Origin: Psilocybe azurescens
Lineage: Eukaryota; Basidiomycota; Agaricomycetes; Agaricales; Agrocybaceae
Direction: 5' to 3'
Assembly: GCA_023853785.1 (NCBI GenBank)
Contig: JAJIRX010000636.1
Coordinates: 1 to 64,000 of the forward strand
DNA: 64,000 bases
The translations under genes were made by a program, and so were the position numbers. Shown here piece after piece: positions 34,509 through 44,306 of the stretch; the stretch's first letter is position 1, and the number at the start of each line of letters is the position of its first letter. Under the pieces are notes generated by a model. The model was not told the origin of the DNA. It searched no databases and saw only the letters and a list, made by a program, of their open reading frames with translations.

Positions 34509-36030
34509 ATGCCTACACTCTCTGAACATCAGGCCCTCATTCATGCAATCCTCCCTCGCCATGGAAGACGAAATGGCACTTTATTTTGCAGACCTCGAAA
34601 AGAAGATGACTCAGACTCGGACACTGACACGCCCTTGGACAATGAACAAGAAAAGACCCCAACGCCTGAGGGGTCATCTAGTGGCACATCATCTACATCA
34701 TCTACTTTGTCTTCCTCCTCTTCATCTTCTAGCTCTTCCTCAAACATGGACATATCAGATTCAGAAGAAACCTCTGAGCAAGAAGTTCGTTTGCAAAACA
34801 TCCTCTCATACAGTGAACGTCTCAGGGCTATTCTGGCATCTCAGTACCTCAATCCTTGCACTCCAGTTCCCAAATCTTCTCAGCTCTATCTTGTCCTTGT
34901 CGGAGTTCAAAACAGACCACCCACAAAATTTCCGCCTCAATCTACGGGTTTCACCATCTACCTTTGACGAACTAGTGGCCCGTATTGAAGATCATGCCAT
35001 CTTTCAAACTCGGTCAAATGCGGAGCAGTTTCCTGTTGAAATCCAGCTTGCAATTGCTATGTATCGATTTGGACATGACAGGAATGCTGCATCAGTTGAA
35101 GGTGTTGCTCAATGGGCAGGTGTTAGTGCTGGGATGGTTGTTAAGTCTACTAGGCGGGTAATTATTGCTTTCCTTTCCCTCCATGATACTGTTATGTGTT
35201 GGCCCTCAGAGGAGGAGAAAGAGGATGCCTGCAAGTGGGTGGAATCCGCCTCATGTGCTGCATGGAGGGCTAGTTTTGTATGGTTGATGGCACACTCATC
35301 CCGCTATTTGAAAAGCCAGGTCACCACGGTGAGGCCTACTTTGACTGCAAGAGTAACTACTCTCTGAATATCCAGGTATGCTATTCTGTTTGTGATTTCC
35401 CTCAAAGCTGACAGCATTGAATACAGCTCATCACCTTGCCCAACCTTTGTATTATTGACTATGTTGTGGGCCACTGCAGCAGTGCACATGACGCAACTGT
35501 TTTCCGTTCATCTCGCACATACACCCAGAATCGATGTCTTTTGACGATGATGAGTGGCTCTGGGCTGATTCTGCCTATGCCCTTGATTCATGGTGTGTAA
35601 CACCATACAAGAAGCCTCTGTCTATGGTCGCTGAAAATGCAAAATTCAATTACTATCTATCTCGGGTATGTCAATTGTATTTCAACTTCAAATCCAAGAC
35701 TTACTATTTATAACCCAGGTTTGTGTCAAATCTGAGCATGCTATGGGCTACTTTAAAGGTCGCTTTTGCTCAATGCATGGCCTTCGCCAGCAAATTGATG
35801 ATGCCCGGGACCATGAACGAGCTGTGGCCTGGATCAAAGCATGTATTATTATACATACTCTCATTTTTTCATTGAGCATGGCAACGAAGATTGGGAACAT
35901 ATTGCAGAGCTTGTGGCAGAGGGCACTGATTCAGTTCCTGATGGAGCAATACAGCCTGACTTAGAGGGTGAGGTTGTACGAGAGACATGGGGGCAACAAA
36001 AGCGGGAGGTGCTCAAAAGGGGAGTTATTT
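34509..36030 (+). pseudogene. Harbinger transposase (DDE_Tnp_4 type), decayed
   Basis: The start ATG is at 34509 (MPTLSEHQALIHAI), followed by a Ser/Thr/Asp-rich linker. The HTH-containing part reads SPSTFDELVARIEDHAIFQ, FPVEIQLAIAMYRFGHDRN and VAQWAGVSAGMVVKSTRRV. Catalytic blocks follow: MVDGTLIPLFEKPG (first Asp, about 35280), HCSSAHDATVF (second Asp, about 35480) and VKSEHAMGYFKGRF (Glu, about 35720). Introns of about 60 nt end in CAG. Breaks: a one-base frame change near 34899 (QLYLVL to SEFKTDH), a TAG just before FCMVDG (about 35270) and a further frame problem after. The triad is still legible but the gene is not intact. Confidence 0.85.
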
Positions 36031-37133
36031 GACTACTTAGGTGGTGAATAAATGTATGACTAAGTTAATTTATTATCTATGTATCACAATTCACATGTAT
36101 ATCTCATTATTACTATCAAAGCCATTTTCATCTACAACACTGTTAAAGATATCAATGGACTGCATACCGTTGTTCTGAGACTTGACTTCCTCGTTATAAG
36201 ACCCATAAACATTTGAAGATGATGCCTGCATGTTGAAAGAACCCAAAGGCACTCGAGTTGGCTGAGCAAACATAGTCGGGCGTTGACAGCTGGCTGAGGA
36301 GTATAGGCACCATGAGCAACGGCAGGGGTGGTGTGAGCAACCACAGGCAGACCAACCACAGGCTGAGAAACAGCTGGTTGAGATGGAGTAGCTGCAGCTA
36401 AGCGCACAAGCTCGATCTGGAGACAAGTTCTTCTGCTCGTGCAGCTCGATCCCGTTCAGCGTTGCAGTTCTTATATTCATACTTGAGGCACTTGTTCCGT
36501 TCTTGCTCCATCTTAAGCTCATGATCACGCTCACGCTTGCGTTCAAGCGATCAGCTTCAGTCTGGTGGAAGTCATTGAACTTGTCGGATGCGCTCTTGTG
36601 CTTTCCAGAGGGACCCCTTGTTAGCATTTGCCTTTGCTAAGCCAGCATCGCAGCCACCAAGCTGTGCTTTGCCTTTGGTGATGCTGGTGCCCTTGGACTT
36701 CTTGAGTAACTCGTTGAGGGAGATGAAGAGCGCTAGAGTCAAATAAAATCAGAAAATACCAAGAATAAGAGTATTCAATGTACATGTTTGACCACGACCT
36801 TGTCATCGTTGTCACTCTCCTCATCATCACCCTCTTTTTCAACATCTTTTCAACCTCTTTTCAACTTCACTGTCCACCTCTAACTCTTTGTCGTTGTCCA
36901 GTTCATCAACCTCTTGTGTGTCAAGTTCATCAACCTCTTGTGGAAAATTTTCGGCTTCATCTTTGCCACTTGGAGCTGGGTCAAATAAAGCAGCAGCATT
37001 GCGGCATGATCTGCACCAGGCATAGATGAGGCGACCCCAATAGGATTGTAGTTGGGTAATTCATGCCAAAAGAGTGGAACTCATTCCACCATGGCCACTG
37101 TGCGGTAATAGATGCTAAAAGAGCACATAGATA

Positions 37134-38738
37134 CAGTGACTCAAAAAACTGTCCGGATGTTTTTGAAATTGAACTTAAATTGACTATAATGTCATGTAAT
37201 CCTTATGAAATTACATGATTTAAAATGTACTGGAAAGCCCTGGATCACAGCTTTCAGGAGATATAGCATATGTTTGTATTTATTTGGTTCATATATTATT
37301 ATTAAATACTTTATAAAAATAACACATCCGGACAGTTTCTTTGCGGCCTGTTGGAATTAACACAATAAGGTTTTTGTTATTGTAAACATAAAAAAATATT
37401 GAATGAATGAAAACATGTTGGAAGTATATAACAAAGACTGAAACTTCACATTCCCCCAAGTTTATAGCCCATTATTCTCTACTACACAGTTATGTATTCT
37501 CTCTCTTTTAAATTATACTCTAACATCATCTTTATGCTAGAAAATGGTGATTCTATTTGTAAAACTGATGTCAAACATGGTGTTTTGAAATCAAGTATTT
37601 GGGTGATATGTTTTGGGATAGAGTTATTGATGAAAAACAATCATGAAGACCATTTTTCAAAGCTCACTCCCCGACCACTGCCACCTAGTTTGACTTGTTT
37701 CCACTGGAAAGGCTGGTACTTCCACACAACTCTGCTGTCAGCTTCCCACTATCACTAACACATCTATCTCCATCTAAACCATTCAAAATTCACTCAAAAA
37801 AGGATCTTGTAGCACAAGTCAAGATCAAAAACCATTCCCTCTCTAAGAACCATAGGAAGGCTTGCTTGAAATTTGTCCAGAAGTATGAAAACTGAACAGA
37901 AAAAGACTGAAAACATGTTATTTTCACAGATGAGACCAATATCAATTGAATTGGGTCAGTTGGAATGCAGTCAGTGAGGAAAAAGGCTGGTTATCCTCTC
38001 CAAACTCAGTGTAGAAAACCATCAAATTTGGAGAAGGACATATGATGATTTGGAGTTGTATAACAACAAGTGGTATTGGCTACATGTGCAGGGTAGAAGG
38101 CAAGATGGTGGAGAACTCTATGTAAACATTTTGGATGACTATGTCTTCCCAACTCTGGAGTATTACACCCTTAATCAGGATGATTTCATCTTTTAGCAAG
38201 ATAATGACCTCAAGCACACATTCCAAAAGGCTCAGAAATGGCTTAAAAGACCATAAAATAGAGCTTGTGGACTGACCAGCATAATAACTAGATCTCAATT
38301 CAATCAAAAATTTGCAGCATATTCTCAAAATGTGCTTTGTAGAATACAAAAATGCTCCAAAGGGTATCCAGGAGTTGTAGGGCAGAATACTGGAGAATGG
38401 GAGGAAATACCCAAGGAAGACTGTGTGAAATCAATCAATAGTATGTCTAGAAGAGTTTTAGATGTTTTGAAAGCAAAGTGGGGTCACACAAAGTACTAGT
38501 TTATATAGATACCCATATTCTAATGGGCCGCAAAAAACTGTCTGGATGTGTTATTTTTATAAAGTATTTAATAATAATAAATGAACCGAACAAATACAAA
38601 CATATATTATATCTCCTGAAAGCTGTGATCCAAGGCTTTCTATTGCATTTTAAATCATATAATGTCATTAAGATTACATGTTATTATAGTCAATTTAAGT
38701 TCAATTTCAAAAACATCCGGACAGTTTTTGAGTCACTG
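37134..38738 (+). mobile_element. Tc1-type element nested in Harbinger
   Basis: Bounded by a TA duplication (37132-37133 and 38739-38740) with ends CAGTGACTCAAAAAACTGTC and, read inward, CAGTGACTCAAAAACTGTCC. The long terminal repeats (about 220 bp) match almost throughout. Each contains the outer word CATCCGGACAGTTT and an inner inverted copy (ACACATCCGGACAGTTTC at 37323). The insertion splits the Harbinger accessory gene. Confidence 0.92.
37770..38500 (+). pseudogene. Tc1-type transposase remnant in the nested element
   Basis: Recognisable pieces on the plus strand: KACLKFVQKYEN, TDETNINWVSWNAV (first Asp region), KFGEGHMMIWSCI with GIGYMCRVEGKM, QDNDLKHTFQKAQKWLK (second Asp), KGYPGV near the Glu region and a C-terminal MSRRVLDVLKAKWGHTKY. 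Multiple stops and shifts interrupt it, including one before QDND (TAG) and several across the Glu block. It is inactive. Confidence 0.85.
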
Positions 38739-39579
38739 TAACAGAACGTCAATAAATATATGAGAAAAGTAGGTACATTGTACAACGTACCAACCAGATT
38801 GGCCAGATCTGACCCTCAGTGACATTGTCAGGATCAAGTCCTGCTCCAGTGCTTCCGAGAGTCTTGATATGCTTGCTGTATTCCTGCTTCAACCTTGAAA
38901 CCATGATCAGAAAATTTTGATAAGGAAGATCGATAAGGGATGAAAAAGGACACACCGACATAGACATGTTTCAACTGAGGTTGCAAACCTGCCAGGATTC
39001 AATCTATAGCCATCCTTGTGTTCCTCATCGCCCTCGAAGATGTGTTTGGCAAGGACTGCATATTGCTGAGGCTTTCCATCTTTTGCAATGGCCTTGCTTC
39101 GACCCTCTTTGGCTGCATCAGCTGTGGAGTCAGAGAATAGCTTGATGTGAAAGCTAGCATGAGTGGTCAAGTACGTGATAAGAGTCCACGTCCAGTCTGG
39201 GTTTTTCACCCACTCGATGTTGGGGCTGCGTGTTGCTGGTTTCGATCCAGCCTTCTTTTTGACACAGAGGGCTTCTCTTTGTCTTTGATTGGCTTAGATT
39301 TGACCATGTTTGTAACTATACAGATGTGGGAAAAGAAGCGTACAGAGGGTGAAGTTGAAGGTCGAAGTTGGAGGTCGAAGTTGGGGCCAAGTTGGGATAC
39401 AATCGTGGTCCGGGCACGATGCGTCCCAACTAAGCAAATTGGCCCAACTTGTGATTTCCAACTTGATCAAAGTTGGGATCAAAGTTGGGAACCAAGTTGG
39501 GCCGAAGTTGGGCCACCGTGAATCACCCTAATATATCAGAGACACAACATCTGATGAAGTAAAAGGAAACCTGGTTGAA

Positions 39580-42525
39580 CACAAAAATCACTGCCTCACA
39601 AACATTAGCTCAACAATATGAACCAGAAAAACTACCAAAGCCCCTCAAAGAAATGGTATCAATGGAATATCACTTGTACATGGATTTTTTCAATGAAAAG
39701 CAGCAGATTGATTCCCAGAACCAAGATCATGGAACCATAAAATTGAACTGAAAGAAGAATTTATACTCAAGAAATTCAAGGCATATAATATCACTCTGGC
39801 AGAAAAAATCAAATTAGACAATTGGACAAAGGAACAACTGGAAAAAGGTTACATTTGACCCTCAGAATCACCTATGGCATCCCCATTCTTTTTTATCACA
39901 AAAAAAAATGGAAGGTTTTGACCATGCCAAGACTATAGATATCTGAACAATTGGACAATCAAGAACACCTACCCACTACCTCAAATTATGAAACTTATGG
40001 ACAAGCTTAAAGGAGCAAAGCTTTTCACAAAACTAGATATTTGATGGGGCTACAATAACATCAGGATACAAGATGGTGATCAATGGAAAGCAGCCTTCAA
40101 AACAAACAGAGGACTTTTGAACCAACTGTAATTTTCTTTGGCATGTGCAATTCTCCAGCAACCTCCCAATCCATAATGGACTCAATCTTTGAAGACATGA
40201 TTTCAAAATGTTTTTAATCATTTATATGGACAATATCCTAATCTTTGCAAAAGACAGATCAGAACTGGAAAGATACACCAGGATGGTTCTACAATGGCTT
40301 TGAGAGAACAATCTCTACCCCAAGCTGGAAAAATGCTCATTTGCCCAAGAAAAGGTGGGGAATCTCAGAATGATAGTTAAAGCAGGAAAGATCTCTATGG
40401 ACCCAACAAAACTCAAAGGAATTCAAGATCAACCAGTGCCTACTACTCTCAAACAAGTCTGATCATTTCTAGGCTTTGGAAACTTCAATCCAAATTTTAT
40501 CCAGAAGTTCTCTGAGATAGCTTAACCTTTAAACAAACTTCTGAAAAAGACAAAGGATTTTCTCAGAATGACACAACTCAAGCTGCTTTCAATGAATTAA
40601 AGAAACAACTCATGGAAAACCAGTCCTCTTAATGCTCGGCCCTTCTAAATCATTTCAAAATTGAATCTGATGCTTCAAAGTACACTTCAGGAGCCATCCT
40701 CACTCAACTAGATGGAAATGGCAAAAGACATCCATGTGCATTTATATCTATGAATTTCTCTCCAACTGAAAGAAATTATGAAATCTATGATAGAGAATTA
40801 CTGGGAATAATCCAAGCACTACAGGAATAGAGACACTACATTCAAGGATTGGAACACATGACCACAGTATACTCAGACCGCAAGAATCTGACATACTTCT
40901 GATCCGCCCAGAATCTGAACCAATGACAGGGACACTGGTCTCTGTATGTCTCAGAATTCAACTTGAAACTAGTACACCTACCCAGAGACTCAACTAGACA
41001 CCCTTTCACAACATCCTGACTTTACCCCAGAAGAAGACCACAACAACAAAAACATCACTTTACTTCCAGAAAATTTATTCATTGACTTAATTGACACTGA
41101 ACCACAGGAAAGAATTGCTAATGCCAATGAACTGGATCACAATGCAGCAGAAGCAATGAAAGTGTTACTGGAAGAAGGACCCCTAAGCACACAACACAAC
41201 CTCAAAGAATAGAAGATGGAAAATGTAAATGGAAAAAATGTTCTATACTATTAGGGATGAGCCTACATCCTGAAAGACCAGAACTTACAAAAGGATATAG
41301 TCAAATCATATCATGATCCTATCTTGGCCAGACATTCTAGAGAACTTGAAACATTCAATTTGGTAAAACAACCCTATTGGTGGCCAGGACAATACTCATT
41401 CATCAAACAATACATAAAAGGATGTGCTGCCTGCCAACAATTTAAGATAAATTGACATCTCTGTAATCCATCATTCATATCAATACCTGGACCAAAGTCA
41501 GCTTAACCATTCACAGACAGTGTTATGGGGATATTTCACTGATTAAAGATGAACAAGGAGAGGTCTTATTTGATAAAATTCTAAGTATCACTGGCCATGA
41601 AAATACTAAAGGATTTATCCTTATTCCATGTTGAATGAAAGGACTGGACATCAAAAAAACCACCAAACCCTTATTGGACAACCTCTACAAGAGATTTGGA
41701 TGGCCAGATAGTCTTACATCTGATTGAGACCCCAGATTTGCAGCTGAATCATTCAAAGAATTAATTAAACTCCTCAGAGTAAAATCAAAATTCTCAACTG
41801 CTTATCACTCTCAAACTGGCAGAACAACAGAATGATATAACCAAGAAGTCAAAGCTTATATATCCATATACTGCTCATCCCATCCAGAGGATTGGAACAA
41901 AAAACTAGAAACCCTCAAATTCACTTACAACAATTGAAGACATGCAGACAGACAAAGAACCCCATTCAAATTGATTCTCAGATACTCCTCTATTGCAATC
42001 CCTACCACATTTGAACACGCCAAATTCCCATCAGTAGAAGACAAGTTGAAACACCTTCAGAAAGATAGAGAAGAGGCCTTAGCAGCCCACAAACTAGCCC
42101 AGACAAGAATGGCTGAAAGGAAGAACTCAAACTTTATACTGTTCACTCAAGGACAAAAGGTATTGTTGAAAGCCACAAATCTTCAAATGAACTACCACAA
42201 GAAAATGGCACCAAAATGTGAAGGACCCTTCAAGATTAAAGAAGTCTTAGGACCCTTAACTTATTGATTGGAGCTTCCCAAAGGATGGCTTATTCACAAT
42301 GTATTCCATGCAACCCTTCTCAACCCATACCAGAAGACCAAAACACATGGATCTAATTTCATTCAACCACCCCCAAAAATATTAAATAAAGAAGAAAACT
42401 GGGAGATAGAAACAATTCCCAAGCATCTAAATGAAGAAGAGGGTATCAATATTTCATCAAATGGAAAATTACCCAATCACCAAAGCAAGGTGGGAACCAG
42501 GCTTGGTATTCAACAAGACCAGTAA
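39580..42525 (+). pseudogene. gypsy pol: RT, RNase H, integrase, chromodomain
   Basis: RT (about 39860-40480): [38 protein letters not shown] and the active-site region IIYMDNILIF, where one catalytic Asp is Asn by a G-to-A change. RNase H (40655-40990): [36 protein letters not shown]. Integrase zinc part (41300-41457): KQPYWWPGQ and GCAACQQFK; core (41640-41980): FGWPDSLTSD, DPRFAAESFKE, STAYHSQTG and SSHPEDWNKKLE. C-terminal: KMAPKCEGPFKIKEVLGPL, WLIHNVFHATLLNPY, then a frameshifted chromodomain (YQYFIKWK, 42445). More than ten in-frame stops, most of them TGA where an Arg codon is expected. Confidence 0.9.
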
Positions 42526-42602
42526 TGAAATGTTACTGAAATACTGAACACATCACACACTTTAAAAGACCATCATCTTCACCCATTTGATAATCAATCA
42601 AC

Positions 42603-43650
42603 ATGCCTTCTGTTTTCTCAATCAAACACATTAAATCCACTATCTTTCCCCAACATACCTATGAGTCTATTTTTCTCACAGCAAAAATACCAAAAACCCA
42701 AGAAGAGCAGCAGCAAATGCTTGAAGACCTTTAAATTGAGTTTATATGCTCCCAAAAAGCAGAGGAACAAGCTTGCGCTGACCTCAAGACAAGATGCACA
42801 TCAATAGTACATGATCAGAACCAAGAATATCAGCTGTGGATTTCTCAGCTCAAAAATAAAACTCAAGCCTGGATTGGTAACAAAACTATAAGAAAAGCCA
42901 AGTCGCTTCACTTCTAGGCAACAAACATCAATATTCAACAATGTTTCACTCTACTGCTGGTGCCTCCTCTCTTCCCCAACCCACTACCACTATGTTTTGT
43001 CTTTTTAATACTCTTTGTGTTTATGAACTCATCAAAATCCTCAAAAATACAAAAATCAGCAAGAAATCAAACATGTGCCCATTCATGCTCAATCAAGAGC
43101 TTACCTTCTTTACTTTCCTCACTAGAAAAATATGACAAATTAGGGCAAACATCAAAACTCTTTGTGCAAGAGTCTGTGTTCACCATCAAGTTGCTGACAA
43201 TACACTTGAACATCTTCAACAAGATGGATTTGAGTGAGCAATTGAACATGTACTCATATGGCACTGCACAGTAAAGAAACCCTGATTCATCCTTCCTCCT
43301 CTCATTATTCCAGTCATTACTGACTTCAAGATTGCAGACATTCCCCCACAGCAATTTGTCAACACTGACCCACCACAATCATTTGACATCCATGAACAGA
43401 CTGTCATGCCTACTTGTTGCCTGATTCACTCCAGACAGCCAAGTTCTGGGATACACTGAAGAACAGATGTTACACATATGTAGCATGTAACTTACATGCT
43501 ACATATGTCAAAAGCTGGGACATATGCAACAACAATGTCCCAAATTCAAATGCAACTACTCCCACTGACAAGCACTAGAACACATCACACAGTACTGTCC
43601 TATTAAGTGTGACAATGTTTTGGCAGGGGCAATCAATTTGATTATGACAA
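42603..43650 (+). pseudogene. Downstream ORF of the gypsy element with CCHC zinc knuckle
   Basis: After the chromodomain a new frame starts (MPSVFSIKHIKSTIF, 42603), runs through a helical part (EEQQQMLEDL, SQKAEEQACADLKTR, QLWISQLKNKTQAWIG) and later shows CYICQKLGHMQQQCPKFKCN (43497-43556), which fits C-x2-C-x4-H-x4-C. Stops break it (near 42730 and after NYSH). A knuckle downstream of pol, and not in an upstream gag, is unusual. It may be a displaced gag-like or accessory ORF. Confidence 0.55.
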
Positions 43651-43742
43651 CTCCACAGATGATGCTGGCATTGCAAATAACATGGGAGAGCTCTACAGAG
43701 CCTGAACACAATTTGACTGGGATAGTTGAACCATAGAAGTAA

Positions 43743-44061
43743 TGTTACAAATATCTTATTTTTCTTTGCTTTTCATTTTTCTTTTGCTTCTTTTCATTTT
43801 CTTATATAAATGTCAATATATCATATGATGTACAACATCATGTGATCATTTCTACTTGACTCACTTGTGCCTCATGCCATACTAGTTAGTTGTAGATACT
43901 CAAATGCTTAAATAGCCAGTAAATACAATGATTGTTCTTTAGCTAGTTCTTGAGAATCAAATCTCCACTTTACTTGATAAACAGCTTAGAACACTTTAGT
44001 TCTTCATTACTTGACTGTTGGCTTTATCCACACACATGAATATAAGCTTGAAGTCATAACA
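43743..44061. repeat. Candidate 3' LTR of the gypsy element
   Basis: Begins TGTTACAAATATC and ends GAAGTCATAACA, giving TGTTA/TAACA inverted ends over about 319 bp. It lies between the last gypsy ORF and the start of the duplication. No second copy of this LTR exists in the window, so the call rests on position and termini only. Confidence 0.35.
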
Positions 44062-44306
44062 AGTTCTCTCAATGAAATACTAATGGGTCTTTTTCTTTTT
44101 AGAGTCATTTTGTCATCATTAAATATCCATATCATGAATATTAATGAACTAGGCTATAACTGAGTTCAAAGTTGATCACTATGTTGACAATGGCATTTGA
44201 CACTCATGCTTTCTATATGGCAAGATTTAAAGCCACAGTGTTACATTTATATATTGAACTGATGTTTCAATGCATAAAACAAATGGGTGAAGTACTGATT
44301 ATTATA

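Larger units (their letters stand above)
36091..39303 (-). pseudogene. Harbinger accessory DNA-binding-like gene, split by Tc1
   Basis: The second Harbinger gene in fungi usually encodes a Myb/SANT- or trihelix-like protein that helps the transposase bind DNA. Here the minus strand starts at 39303 (MVKSKPIKDKEKPS). A one-base loss in an A-run (about 39250) separates this from NPDWTWTLITYLTTHASF and HIKLFSDSTADAAKEGRSKA. The next exon has EYSKHIKTLGSTGAGLDPDN. After the Tc1 insertion (37134-38738) the gene resumes with AQWPWWNEFHSF and a run ending NYNPIGV-like. It continues with an acidic segment (QEVDELDTQEVDELDND) and a coiled-coil-like C-terminus (KFNDFHQTEADRLNA, ERDHELKMEQERNK). Roles are inferred from the element context. 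Confidence 0.75.
34124..39529 (+). mobile_element. PIF/Harbinger element with two genes
   Basis: The terminal inverted repeats match closely for about 60 bp: left AGGGTGATTCATGGTGGCCC, right (read inward) AGGGTGATTCACGGTGGCCC, followed by repeated CAACTTTG / CCCAACTTGG words. A 3-bp target duplication AAT flanks it (34121-34123 and 39530-39532); three-base duplications are typical of PIF/Harbinger. It carries a transposase gene (plus) and a second gene (minus), convergently arranged as in known two-gene Harbinger elements. It is inserted in, and restores the reading frame of, gypsy sequence (LIIQ / YIRDTTSDEV). A Tc1 element is nested inside it at 37134. Confidence 0.92.
39533..44061 (+). mobile_element. 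Ty3/gypsy chromovirus, 5' part not identified, heavily mutated
   Basis: Order of domains: pre-RT linker, reverse transcriptase, RNase H, integrase, chromodomain, then a separate downstream ORF with a zinc knuckle and a candidate 3' LTR. The reading frame just left of the Harbinger (34085-34123) continues it, so the Harbinger landed within this element. gag and protease were not found. Nearly CpG-free. Confidence 0.85.

Noticed and set aside
43743..44061. Complete gypsy element with two LTRs
   Set aside because: Only one candidate LTR is present; no similar sequence was found upstream of the pol region.
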